From NCBI GenBank assembly GCA_963693365.1, contig CAVNZM010000015.1, positions 3,968,001 to 4,032,000 on the forward strand: 64,000 nucleotides of DNA, written 5' to 3'. Position 1 is the stretch's first letter. The number at the start of each line of letters is the position of its first letter. This document shows, piece after piece, positions 30,841-42,087 of the stretch. The DNA is from Amoebidium appalachense (taxonomy: Eukaryota; Ichthyosporea). Below the pieces are notes generated by a model that had not been told where the DNA came from, did not search any database, and worked only from the letters and a program-made list of their open reading frames with translations. The translations under genes and the position numbers were made by a program.

Positions 30841-32286
30841 ATGAAGCTCGAAGCTGAACAGGGGAATACGGGTTGTGTGGTGGCGGGCTTGCGTGTCTGC
30901 ACTCCCCACCCCCCCGCGCAGCAAAGCACGGCTCTGGTCACAGGAGAACTCTTCTTCCCAACCGGATTTGTTGACTTTGTTTCGGACAATTTTGAAGAAT
31001 GTTTTCCCTTAGACTCGACCTTTTCACTCGCGTCGACCAACGCAGACCTTCCACTCTCACCCCCAGCTTCGGCTTTCTGCATTGAGCCCATGACGAAAGG
31101 AGAGTTGGTTGATACTTCTGCCCTTGTAGCTCCAGGAACATTTGATTTTTCGGATTTGTTGTTGTGCAAGGATCAATCAACAACACAAATCCCAGTCTTG
31201 GGTGTTTTTTCTCCTCCCCTATTCGCTAAACTTATCGAAGAAAAGGTCGAACCACAGACCGGATCCGACGTGGATTTGATTGACATCAATGACTTTTTGT
31301 CTTCGTTTACCCCACCTGAGTCTCCATGCACCGACGTGAAAACAGAACAAGAGAAGCCCCAGATCGACACAGCAACGTTAACATGCATAACTCCCGCAAT
31401 TTCTTCCCCACCACCCCTGACCACCTCGGACACGGAAAATGGAGACATAAAAACCGAAACTCCAACACCAAACACCAACGAATATACTGCAGACACATGG
31501 GGCACATGCGAACTTGGTGATGATGCCTCGGACTTTATTGACCCACGGCTTCTTTTCTCGCCGAGCATTTCACTTCCTGCATGCGCCCAGCAAACCCCCG
31601 GGCCATTTCTTTCCTCTCCAACACAGTTTTTGCCCACGTGCATCGGCGGAATTGTGGGAGATGTGAAACAAGAGAGAGAAGATGAAGACGAGGTAGAGGT
31701 GGACGTGGAGACGGTAGATGGGGCACCGGGCGTCACCGGCTCTGACATGCTGAAAATGTACGTGTCTGTGGCGGTCGATCCAACTCCAATTTTCATGGGA
31801 CACGCTCCAGTTGTCACCCCTCGGCACCCCGGGTTGATGCCACTTCCACACTACGTGCACGTAAACTCATTCTTTCCCCCACAAGTCGTTTTGGCCGAGG
31901 CAAAACCTCTGATGCCGCCTGCAAATTCGAAATCGCCGTCCAAATCGGTTTCCCGCCAGAATTCGTCATCCCCTGGACCATATGCGCGGCGGACGGGAAA
32001 ATTCTCCAAGGAGCACCGTCGCGAAACCCACAATTTGCTGGAGAAAAAACGACGGGATGAGATGAAAATTGCGTTGGATAACCTTGCGGAATGTGTGCCT
32101 AAGGTCGTAGAGGCACAGGGGGGGTCTGGGAAAATTCCCCTGATGCAGGTTTTGGATTGGTCGACGGAGCATATGCGGTGGCTGCGGCAGGCGAATATTC
32201 ACCTCAACGCGCAGAAACAGGCGTTTTTGGATAGTAAGGAGATATTACTTGCCCGATTGAGAGAATTGCAGGCAAAATCCGCTTAG
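30841..32286 (+). CDS. bHLH-leucine zipper transcription factor (Myc/Max-like)
   Basis: This is an intronless 481-residue frame. The C-terminal 95 residues hold the DNA-binding module. The basic region RRETHNLLEKKRR has His5, Glu9 and Arg13, the set that predicts binding of CACGTG E-boxes. It is followed by helix 1, a loop with VVEAQGGSG and helix 2. The directly continuing zipper has Leu, Leu, Phe, Leu and Leu at seven-residue spacing (from LRQANIHL to LRELQ). THNLLEKKRRDEMK is closest in my memory to Myc (THNVLERQRRNELK) and Max. The N-terminal 380 residues are acidic and Pro/Ser/Thr-rich, including SFTPPESP and KTEQEKP stretches typical of activation regions; a Myc box could not be assigned. 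It probably acts as a dimer in the nucleus. The alternative is another bHLHZ class such as Mad/Mnt or Mlx. Confidence 0.88.
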   Translation: MKLEAEQGNTGCVVAGLRVCTPHPPAQQSTALVTGELFFPTGFVDFVSDNFEECFPLDSTFSLASTNADLPLSPPASAFCIEPMTKGELVDTSALVAPGTFDFSDLLLCKDQSTTQIPVLGVFSPPLFAKLIEEKVEPQTGSDVDLIDINDFLSSFTPPESPCTDVKTEQEKPQIDTATLTCITPAISSPPPLTTSDTENGDIKTETPTPNTNEYTADTWGTCELGDDASDFIDPRLLFSPSISLPACAQQTPGPFLSSPTQFLPTCIGGIVGDVKQEREDEDEVEVDVETVDGAPGVTGSDMLKMYVSVAVDPTPIFMGHAPVVTPRHPGLMPLPHYVHVNSFFPPQVVLAEAKPLMPPANSKSPSKSVSRQNSSSPGPYARRTGKFSKEHRRETHNLLEKKRRDEMKIALDNLAECVPKVVEAQGGSGKIPLMQVLDWSTEHMRWLRQANIHLNAQKQAFLDSKEILLARLRELQAKSA

Positions 32287-32366
32287 GCGGATGGCTGGAT
32301 ATTTGATGTGGATATACTGTAATGTAGATAGACGACGTGATAAATAGATTCATGATCATGCAGTAT

Positions 32367-32372
32367 AATAAA
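32367..32372 (+). promoter_or_regulatory. AATAAA polyadenylation signal of bHLHZ gene
   Basis: A canonical hexamer lies 81 bases after the stop codon of the bHLH-zipper gene, in AT-rich sequence. Confidence 0.6.
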
Positions 32373-34143
32373 GGATATGTAACGTGATGATATGGCCCTT
32401 TGGGTTGTCTATTTATTTATTTTTAAAAACTTTTTTTTAACCTATAGAGAATCTCTACCTGGTGTGTATGTATCACGGGAATTTGTTGCGTGTAAACAGA
32501 GTGTGCCTTTTCAAGTTATTTTGCTCCCCCCCCCCCCCCCCCCCCCCCCCCCAGTATTCTCAGAGTTCCTAGTTTTAGTATTTTTTTATTTTTCAGTGAG
32601 TAGGACTTTGTGAGTCGTGCACGTGCAACAGCGTGATGATGGTTAATTCGTTATTTCTTGACCAATTTTTTATACCCATCAGCAAAAAAAATACGAGGTT
32701 CATGAAGGTTTTTCATCCATATGCGAAGGTTGTAGGATGTATACTTGCGTGACATAACGATAAGACAGAGATGTGAGACAATGTACAACTAGGTGATTAT
32801 GAAGGTGTGTTTTTTGAAGGTTGTACGTTTGAAGTAGATTCCGGTTAGTGAACGGCATAAGGCCGTAAACGTAAAAGGCAAACACCAGCCTTAAGCTTAG
32901 CGGATCTGCAGCTGTCATTAAATCTGTAATAACACATTTCGCTGGATGACCACCCGATCTCCATCCCTCACCACCCCCCCCCCCCCCCTCCCTCCCTTTC
33001 CTCTCCCTCCCCCCCCTCCCCACTCCCCCCCCCCCCGGCCCCTGTTAGGAGGGAAAACATCGACTGGCCCTTAAGGCATTTTTTCCCACGCCATAATAAC
33101 ATCACCCAAAAAGAGCACCCAGTATTTGGACAAAAGCAAATCACTGCATGTTTGATGCAACATATCAGTGGCAGCCGGCGGGCGCCCCCAGGGCCTAGGT
33201 CGCATGAATAGTGATGTCTACACCTCTGTTGCAATGATGTTATTTTTATTTTTACGCTAGGATGATGACGTTATAAAATATGCTACGAGTTGCCACGGTA
33301 ACCTTAATTAATCACATAAACAAATGTGCGCACACAGTGTCTACTCCCATATACACAGGTGCACAGGTGACGGTCCTCTCCCCTCCCCCTTCCCCTCCCC
33401 CCCCCCCTCCCCCCCCCAACCCCCCCAAAAAAAAGAAATAAAACAAAGAAATATAAACAAAATGGAAAATAGAATCGTTGAAAGACAAAATGAAAAATAG
33501 CTAGACCTATAGATTTAAACAAGAATCTATGCAGTAACACAATATGTTGCAGACACCCACGTTATTACAGCCACTGAATTGAAGATAACTGAAGTCTGAT
33601 GTAAAAGTAACCACAAAAGTGAAATGTATGTGTGTGCGCGTATGTTTGTGTGTACATAACTTGTGTGTGTGTGCGTTGTACGCGCGCGTGTGTGTGTGTG
33701 TGCGTGCGCGTGCCTGTCTCTGTCTCCGTCTGTGTCCGTGTTTGTGTCCGTGTGTGTGTGTGTGTGCGTGGCACGTTTGTGTTGGTATGCGTGTGCGCGT
33801 GCCTGAGTGTGTGTGCGTGTGTGTACGCACGCACACGTGCACATGTGTGTGGATGTGTCTGTCTCTTTCTCTGTGTGCGTGCGTGCGTGCGTGCGTGCGT
33901 GTGTGCGTAGATGTGTACCGTACCTACCAACACTATGCTCTATGCAGCAGTATGCATCACATTGACTTCAAGCGCCTGCTCCTATTCTGTTATATGTTCT
34001 TTTCGATTGTTGGTGTACACTTGCTATCAATGCTTAGGGATCAATACAATCACAGAAGAACACTTACGCGCCGCGGGAGTCAATCAGGTGTGTGTAACGT
34101 CTATCGAACTGGCGACATACACACAACTTGCATCGTGGTGAAG

Positions 34144-34177
<34 letters not shown>

Positions 34178-35026
34178 CTTCCCTCTCCCTTGGAGAAATG
34201 GGGTGCTGCACACACACATACACACACACACACATACACACAGTGGATGCGCAACTTGATAATGGACATTAACACATACACGTAGAATGCAGAACACACT
34301 GTATTCACACACTCGGAAACCAACCGCCTCCTCATTGATTTGAAAGAGGAGCGTGTTCATACAATGAAGTTCAACATAGGTAGCTTTCAACAGGCATAAA
34401 AATGCGGCCACTTAATGGACTCGGAACCAACTTTATTTCTTTTGATAAAATGAAGGAGTTTTTGCTCATGGCACAAATTGATCATTGAATTTGCCCGTAC
34501 GTTCGATTCTTGTACATGTTTATCCCCCGGTGAGTCTTCTCATGAACAAGAGCAATGATCAAATATGAAAAGAAAATGTAGATATAAGAATAGGTAGGAA
34601 TCACAGGAAGGCGAAACATGGTACCACTCCAGAATTAGAAACCTGAAAAAATGGGCACACACGGTAACCTTGGGGCCAAAAAAAAAGATAAACAAAAAAA
34701 AAAAAAAAAAATGATGCTAATGTCTAAGTTCATAACTTACCATTCTAAACAAGGTGTATTTCAACGTTCTAAACTGGCCGCACTCGTATTCATCAGGCGT
34801 ACCCCCCCCCCCCCCCCCCCCCCCCTTCCTCTCTCTTAGCATAAGCTCTTGTCCAACCCCATCCTCCCCCCTCCCCCCCTCCCCTCCCCCTCCCCCTCCC
34901 ACTCCCCCTTTCTCGTCTCTCTCTCTCAAACAGTATACAAATGCTCATCTCTTCAGACATGTCTTCCCCCCCCCCCCACCCCTCCCCCCCCCCCCCCCCC
35001 CCCCCCGCCTCTGCCTCATCCCACTT
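32373..35026. other. Intergenic region, convergent genes
   Basis: This lies between the 3' ends of the bHLHZ gene (plus) and the DEP-domain gene (minus). C-runs lie at 32526-32552 and 34146-34177. C/T-rich blocks lie at 32970-33040 and 33375-33427, GT/CG-rich DNA at 33610-33910, and C-rich tracts at 34801-34825 and 34865-35010. One weak exon-like stretch (34038-34086, plus, between a TTAG and a GTGTGT) was seen but has no partners. Confidence 0.5.
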
Positions 35027-37809
35027 TTAGACAGCAAACATAAGTTCGTCCCCCCTAGACCAATACAGATACAGAGCAGCAACCACCGCCATCACCCCAA
35101 GTACTGCGTCATAGGTCACCCACTTCCCAAGACCCCCCACCCACGTGCGCAACATCTCCGTAAAACCCCCTGCCATGTTGACTTTTTCCTTCTCGCCCAC
35201 GGACCCAGACCCCTCCCCTTCGGAAATTTCGGACTTTCCCGTTTCGGAACCGTATTTTTCGTGTTCAGCGCTGTCTTCCACCTCACCCTCCGCTGTCACT
35301 CCATGCTCCTCTTCTTTCTCTTTTCCAGAAATTTCATGCCCCTCTCCTTCGACCCCCCCGGTCTCTTGGCGCCGCTCGTTGCCTGCATCCCCCCCAACTC
35401 CACTCAGTGTCCCCTCATCAAACATAAACCCCTGCTCAGTATTTTCATCCGGATTTCCCACCTTCTCCTGCATTTTCCCTTTATCTTCCCCACCGGTTGT
35501 GCCGACGAAAAACTTTGCGGCATCCGCCGACATTTCGGTGCCCTGGGGTTTGGGGGCCTCGACTGGAATTGTGGCGCGGGGGCTCAAATCGTAGTCTTGG
35601 AGGTTAACTTCCTTGGCAGGGGTGTCAATAGTGAGCCGGTCCGAAGACTCATCTTGGGGGGGTTTTTCTTCGGTTTTTTCTGTCTCCGTGGACTCCGTAC
35701 TCTCCGTTTTCGACTGAGTTGTGACGATATTGGCCGGTTTGGAAGCGCCGCCCTCGTCGCCCAAAACCTCGATCTCAGGGGGGTTTGTGATGGTCGAACC
35801 CCCCTCCACCCCTTCCTTCACTGCGTCTTCTGACTTGACTTCGCCGCTCTCTGGCTCCTCGACCACCACACGTGGAATTTCGCCCGTTGTGTCCCCCTCC
35901 TCGCCTCCGACATTACCCATAGAACCCCCAACAGCCGTAATTTTCGTCTCGCTGGCCGATTTTGCGCCCTTGTCCCTCACGTCGACACTTTCTTCCTTCT
36001 GCTTCCTCCCCGCCTTTTCCTCTTCGATTAGATCTTCTTTTCCTGGTAGAATCCCCCCCACGGCCTCCGGGACGCCATAACCCCCCCCAATATTCTCCAT
36101 AATTTCGCGCTCCTCCTTTCCCATTCCCATCTCCTCCGTTTTTCCCTCCATTTGCTCCTCCTCCTCTGCTTTCTCGTGAGAGCGGGGAGGCAAAATGACC
36201 TTCCCCTTTTCCTTTTCGTCCCAATTTGCGGGCGGCACCATAACAAACCCCCCTGCCTCCTCTTCCTCGTGCCCAGTCCCCTTCTCTTTCTCGTCTTTGG
36301 ACCCCCCCTTTTCACGAATTTTCCGTTCTTCCTCCGGTGCCATCTTTGGGCTCCCCTCTATGGGCCGGTCGTAGAAGGACCCTGTGCCGTGTTCGAGCTC
36401 CCTTCCGAACGCCTCCATGTGGATGCCTTCTGTGATAGCACGGGGTGAATTAGGTGTGTGTTTTTTTTTTCATTCATTTTGAACCGGGGCAAACACGGGT
36501 GTGTGCATGTGTGAAAGTGTGTGAAGCGGTGGCTGGACAGGGCGGGGAGATGGGTATTATAGTGGTGACCTGGTAACTTGGAATCTGAAATCAAGAATAA
36601 GATCTCCCGAAGGGATTCTAGCGACGGAAGGCTACGTGGTAGTAGTGATGGGTGAGAGGAGGGTGTGCGTGTGTGTGTGAGGGAGGGGGGAGGGGGAGGT
36701 GGGGGGAGGGGGGGGGGGGGGGGGTAGGGGGGGCAACCAAGACACAAACATGCACACGTAACAAAGGACACAGGCTCGGTGCAGGAATTTTTAAGAGGGG
36801 GGAGGGGGGGGGGGGGAGGGGGGGAGGGGAGGAGTGAGGGGGAGGGGGCTCCCTTTAGTTTGTGTAGTGATAAATCCATGGGAGAATCAAGAGACGAGAC
36901 GCTGGAAAAGGGAGTAGTAGGAGGGGAGGGAATTAGAGTTGGGGTGAAATCCCACTGAAACACCCCGGGAAGAAAGAGAGGTGATGGGAAAAGGGGGGGG
37001 GGGGAGGAAGGATTTTGTTTTCACTCTTTGCACTATTATTTTCTTTCCTGGGTTCCGGGGGGGGGGAAGGAGGGGGGGGGGGGGGGGAGGGGGGGGGGGG
37101 GGCATTTTTATGTGGATGGGGGGGGGGGGGGGGGGGTGGCATTTTTATGTGGATGGGGGGGGGGGGGGGGGGGGGGGGGGAGGGGCCAGGGAAAGGGGGT
37201 AGGGGGGTGGGGGGGAGGGAGGTTAAGAGGGCTTTAAGTGAATACCACCTGTGGGTTCGGCCGCAGGAGCCGCAGTCTGAGCAGTGGGCGGCGACTGCAC
37301 CTCAAATTTCAGGACCCCCCCTTCCTCCTCGTCACTCTCCCCCTCCTCCAGACTCTCATTCATACTCTCATCATCCTCCCCCTCCCCCTCTGCCTCTTTC
37401 TCCTTCCCCCACATATCCTTCTTCTCTCCCTCCCCTCCCACCATCTCCCTCACACCTGCAACCCCCTTCCTTTCGGTTTCCTTGCTTATTTCCTGGATGG
37501 GGGAGAGGTGGGTGGGTAAGGTTGCCGGCATATCTTCGTGGGGCTTTTCGGACGGGTAGAGGGGTGCCTGCATGGTCAAGGGATGGTCAGTGTATTGTAG
37601 CTCCACATGGGTGAAATAGTTATTCATCGGCTCTGTGCAAGCTCTACAACTGCGTTTGATTGCATGTTTTGTGGATATTGCATTCCTTGTGTGAACCTGG
37701 ATCCTGTACGCACATCAAACACAGGCTCTCGCCGAGCTGGTGACAGATCCGTTTGGTGGGATGGGGAAGGGTGGATTTTTTTTCCTTTTCTCTTTCTTTC
37801 TTTTTTTTT

Positions 37810-37852
<43 letters not shown>

Positions 37853-37920
37853 AGGGGGGGGGGGGGGGGGGGGGGATATACAACGGGTGTTTACACGGGA
37901 ATAATATAAAGAGTAACCCC

Positions 37921-37963
<43 letters not shown>

Positions 37964-39502
37964 AAAAAAAAGAAAAAATAAAAAGGAAAAAAACACTTAG
38001 TACCCACGTACAATCACTACCTGCATTCAATTGGTACTCGAGTGTGCAAACAGTACCCGTGCGCAAAAAGTCCCCCGCGTGCAAACAGTACCCGCGTGCA
38101 AACAGTACCTGTGTGCAAACGGTCATCCGTGTGCAAACAGTCATCCGCGTGCAAACAGTCATCCGCGTGCAAACATTACCCGCGTGCAAACAGTACCCGC
38201 GTGCAAACAGTACATACCGTGTCGGGGCCAATGCCCGTGCCAGCCAGGTGCTTTGCCTTTTGCGTAAACCGCCACAGCCGGTCGTTCTCGCGTAGCACGT
38301 GGAGGGTGCGACCGGTATACTCGATGAAGCCATCCCGGTGCAGCGCACGAAGCAGCCTAATATGATTGAAAAGGGTTTTTTTTTTTTTTTTTTTTTTTTT
38401 TGTTGGTTGGTGGGTGGGTGGGTTGGTTGATTGGTTGGTTGGTTGGTTGGTTGGTTGGGGGGGGAGGGGGGGGGGGGGGGGGGGGGGGTTGTAGGATGGG
38501 TAGGGAGGGAGAAAGGGGTTACGGGTCAATATATCTTTGAAGTATAGATAGGTTTGGGTCATGAATCTGTAAGCGGAAGGGGGGGGGGGGGGGGGGGGGG
38601 ATATATGATGCAATGTGAAAAAGGAGGATGGTATGCTAAGATAAAGGGAGTCCTCGGACTTGAGTTGATAGTCTAAGAGGTTTCATAGTTGTTGCTCACA
38701 GAAAGAACAAGCAAGCGGGGAAAATAGTAGAAGAACAGAACCTTTCAAAAAGTTGGGATACTGGAGACGGGGGAGAGGGCGAAGAGGGAGGGGGGTAAGG
38801 GGAAACGGGAAAGAGAGAAAGGGGTGTAAGGGAGGAGGGGCGGGAAGGAGGATGGAGGGGAGGGGGGTGGGAGGGGGGGGGGGGGGGGGGGGGGGGGAGC
38901 GATACAAAAACTAGGACGCATAATACAGCAGTAGGAATGGGTGGAGGGAGAAAGGGCGTGTGTGTGGGTGTGTGCTGGGGGGAAGGGGGAGGGGGGGGGG
39001 GGGGGGGGGGGGAGATACGGTTCTGCCCCGGGAAAGTGAGTGCATCCAAATTGAAGAGATTATGAATGTCATATGAGAAAGATGGTGGTGGTGGTGGCGT
39101 GGGGGGGGGTGGTGGTGGCGTGGGGGGGGGGTAAAGGGAGGAGGAGAGGGGCAAGGGGCGATGGAGGGGCGAGGGTGAGGGAGGGGGGGGGGGGGGGGGG
39201 GGGGGTTCATACTTCAGTGCCTGTTTTGTGTCTCCAAGAGTCTCCCTCTCTCTCATCACCCCCACAGCCTCGGCAGCAACAAAACACTCCGGCACGTTAG
39301 ATCTCAGAAGGCCCCTCTTGCGATCTTTTACCTCCACGTGATTGGCCAGCAGACGCACCAATCGGATCTCAGTTGCCAAATTTGGGCGATCGGCATTGGC
39401 TGCTTGGCGAGGGAGAGCGATTTTTGCACCGGCAGGGAGAGTGTTGGCAAAGATGGAGGGGATGGACTCGGTGGGGATCGTCGGGAAAGGTGGACTTGCC
39501 AT
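35027..39502 (-). CDS. DEP-domain, acidic, tail-anchored membrane protein
   Basis: Exons are 39213-39502, 38214-38356, 37710-37736, 37249-37632 and 35027-36429. They sum to 749 codons in frame, with a start codon in ACCATGG context. Residues about 45-140, split over the first two exons, form a DEP domain: VEVKDRKRGLLRSNVPECFVAAEAV matches the D..(T/G)...C.V..EAV hallmark in parts, followed by LLRALHRDGFIEY and the closing RLWRFTQ. Such domains bind membranes or receptors. Then come about 550 low-complexity Glu/Lys/Gly-rich, probably disordered residues. Near residue 343 the sequence EEEEAGGFVMVPP has an aromatic-x-x-Val core after acidic residues, as in the LC3-interacting motif of ULK1. The last 25 residues hold one hydrophobic helix (AVLGVMAVVAALYLYW), typical of a tail anchor. 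Exon 2 may instead end at 38218. The 27-nt exon is supported only by splice sites and phase. I know no family with this architecture. Confidence 0.72.
38041..38216 (+). repeat. Minisatellite, about ten 17-18 bp units
   Basis: Units of the type GTGCAAACAGTACCCGC, with variants ending TCATCCGC, run in tandem in the second intron of the DEP-domain gene. The array ends exactly at the 5' splice site of exon 38214-38356, so on the gene strand each unit offers a GTACTGTTTGC sequence resembling a splice donor. Confidence 0.9.
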
Positions 39503-39875
39503 GGTGGTGGATGGGTCAGGAATTCGCACCTGTGTGTGTGTGTGTGTGTGTGTGCGTGCGTGCATGCGTGCGTGCGTGCGTGCATGTGTGTGTGTGTGTG
39601 TGTGTGTGTGTACGGGTAGTGTGTATGGAGGGGGTTGTGGGGGAATGGGGGGGAGGGGGGGAGATACACTGGAAGGTAGAAGGGGGAGCTGAAAGGGAAG
39701 GGGTGCCCGGGAATAGCGAGAGGGGAGGGGGAGGGGGGTTTCGGATTTTTTTTTTTTTTTTTGGTGGGGGGGGGGGGGGGGGGGGGGGGGGAGGGGGCAG
39801 GGGGAAAGGGGGGGGCAATGAGAATTGGTCAGTATGTGTGTGTGTTTTTTTTTCCTCCTTTTTTTCCCTTTTTTT

Positions 39876-39929
<54 letters not shown>

Positions 39930-40085
39930 GTTCATGCGTGCGCCTGTGACTCGTTGCATCACTGTGGGCGGTGATTTTAGTTTTGGCGTTACTGGCACTG
40001 AGACGGGTGGGGAGGAGGGGGGTAGAGGATTGGCTTAGGAAGGTAAGAAAAAATATGGGGGGGGGGGGGGGGGGAGGGGGGGGGG

Positions 40086-40123
<38 letters not shown>

Positions 40124-40266
40124 AAAATGGTCAATGGACATTTTGTCGTTGAGTAAAGAGTTATGAAAACGCGCAAGTCCGTTGCTCCATATCTTTTAAC
40201 CGGGTGTGTTTGTGGATACTTTCGGAGAATGGGAGAGCAAACACGGATGTTTATGCGTAGTTTTTT
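39503..40266. other. DEP gene upstream region, T- and G-tracts
   Basis: This is the upstream region of the DEP gene and 3' flank of the next gene. GT-rich DNA at 39531-39611 starts 29 bases before the ATG. T-run plus G-run composites lie at 39746-39791 and 39867-39928, and G-tracts at 40057-40122. No exon is seen. Confidence 0.55.
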
Positions 40267-40272
40267 TTTATT
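40267..40272 (-). promoter_or_regulatory. AATAAA polyadenylation signal overlapping a stop codon
   Basis: On the minus strand the stop TAA (40271-40273) overlaps AATAAA, followed by an A-run. This supports 40271 as the end of the unrecognised gene. Confidence 0.55.
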
Positions 40273-40961
40273 AATTTAATGCGCAGCCGAAAACAATGGG
40301 AGCTTGGTACAGTGTGCTCCGATAGTATTGGACACACTGCCAAAGGAAAAGAACGGACCATTGGTAAATTCACGATAGGCCATTTCTTACAAAAAACAAA
40401 ACAAACGGGGAAAAGAACGTTAACCTAGACATACGAGGGTTGAAACTCCCGCCTCCACCACCCACCCAACCTCTTCCCCACACCGCCCCACGGGGAGGGG
40501 GAAAACAAGAAGGGAAAAAAAAAAGAGGGGGGGGGGGGGGGGGGGGCTGATGTAGGGCCCGAACATGGGAAGTCACTAGTAACAACTTTGACAGCGACAA
40601 TAAATTGAAAACACTGAGGTAAGAAATAAAAAAGGGAGAAAAAGGATAATTACCTCTAAGGCTTCCTCTAGTTGCTCGATTGGAAACAATTTAAGACGAC
40701 GGATTCGATAATCCTTAAATATACTTTTTACATGTGCCGGTGTCACCACGAACACAAAAAACCGACTTCGAAAAGGGATATGTTGATGGTACTCGATTCA
40801 GAGGAATAAATGTGAACGCGAGAGTTAATTGATAGCTGATGTGGTGACTCTTTATACCCCCAACAGAAAATGCTGACGGGGCCTTCACAGGGAAATGACT
40901 GAATCTGTCCCGTGTTTTTCGAGTCATTCTCCGGGACTGAGTGTATCGTGGTGTCAAAACG
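40271..40961 (-). CDS. 3' exons of an unrecognised protein gene
   Basis: Three exons join in consistent phase: 40858-40961, 40654-40765 and 40271-40336, with a stop codon and an overlapping AATAAA. They give a C-terminal segment of about 93 residues, with natural composition: a strand-rich part SIFCWG then RFFVFVVTPAHV, a basic DYRIRRLKLFPIEQLEEALE helix, and a Tyr-rich end with QYYRSTLY. The beta-strands followed by an amphipathic helix could be the end of a PH-like or alpha/beta fold, but I do not recognise the family. The intron between the first two is only 92 bp, unlike the kilobase introns nearby. Upstream exons should lie beyond 40961. A possible one, just after CATCAAAGCAG near 41033, did not give a certain phase. 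Confidence 0.5.
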
Positions 40962-41546
40962 CTGGAAAAGTAGTATGAAATGTCAGAACCACGTGACATC
41001 GTGACATGAGGGTGATTTTTTATGTAGATCTGCTTTGATGTACAGAAAAACATACTAGACGTTGCATGTGCACCACGAAACAAGCAAGAACCCGATAATA
41101 GATATGGAAAAGCGGATATATAATTGTTACTAGCGCTAACACCGGAAAAGAATTGTGATTTTACAAGAAAAAATTTCTTATTTAATTATAAGGCTTCAAG
41201 CTGTATTGACCATAGTTACACAAAAAGGAAACTTCATAAGTTAGGCACTAGTACTACTAACGACCACATCAAGGTAAACCGCACTACCTTGACTAAGCTT
41301 CTATTATGCTGAATTGTGGACGTCACACACGCGGTGCGGGAAAAGCATTTGCATGCCATATGTACACGTGACAGGGTAATCATGACGAAGTGACACGTCA
41401 CGTGTTGCATGATGATGGAAGGGTCTCGGCTCCGTGCATGTGACGTATACGTAGGACGTACACGTGCACATGGGTGAACATTTCAACCATCGAAGTGTCC
41501 ACAGAAGCACAACTTCAGCATAGCTGTAGATCCACAGAGCAGGTTT

Positions 41547-41582
<36 letters not shown>

Positions 41583-41867
41583 ACCCGCCCCCCCCCGGGG
41601 GGACTGCGTGCTCTACTACCCGTCTCTGGCTTCCATCCATGCACACACACAAAATGAAAAAACAAGGCATGGACAGGGAGCTGCATGTACATGGCATGAA
41701 ACGATGATCATCATATGTATCTTTATTATCATAATGCACTGCGAGTACGAATTTATTATGGTCAACATCAATCAGCCAATATTCCTACTTTTTCTTATTA
41801 TTTTATAAATATTCTGCATTGTCACACGTGTGCATTCAAAGAAAGAGCTCTGACATTCGACAAACCA

Positions 41868-41868
<1 letters not shown>

Positions 41869-41933
<65 letters not shown>
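41869..41933 (+). repeat. Homopolymer of about 65 C
   Basis: This is one of the longest uninterrupted single-base runs in the window, between unique sequences. The length may be approximate. Confidence 0.9.
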
Positions 41934-42068
41934 ACCTGCCTTGCCTCCCTCCAGGGGGACGGTAAAGATTTTGTCTTGAGTTTTGAGTACACGACATATC
42001 AAGTACACAACCTATTCAATTTTTTAAGTGCACAAATATTTAACCTCTTGAGGCCCGGACTAATTGAT

Positions 42069-42087
42069 TTGGACGGGTCCCGTCCAA
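42069..42087. repeat. Perfect 9-bp inverted repeat
   Basis: TTGGACGGG, a single T, then CCCGTCCAA form a perfect hairpin or palindromic protein site downstream of GTF3C4. Confidence 0.8.

Noticed and set aside
34038-34086. Plus-strand exon reading INTITEEHLRAAGVNQ
   Set aside because: Isolated, with GTGTGT donor inside low-complexity surroundings and no neighbouring exon on that strand.
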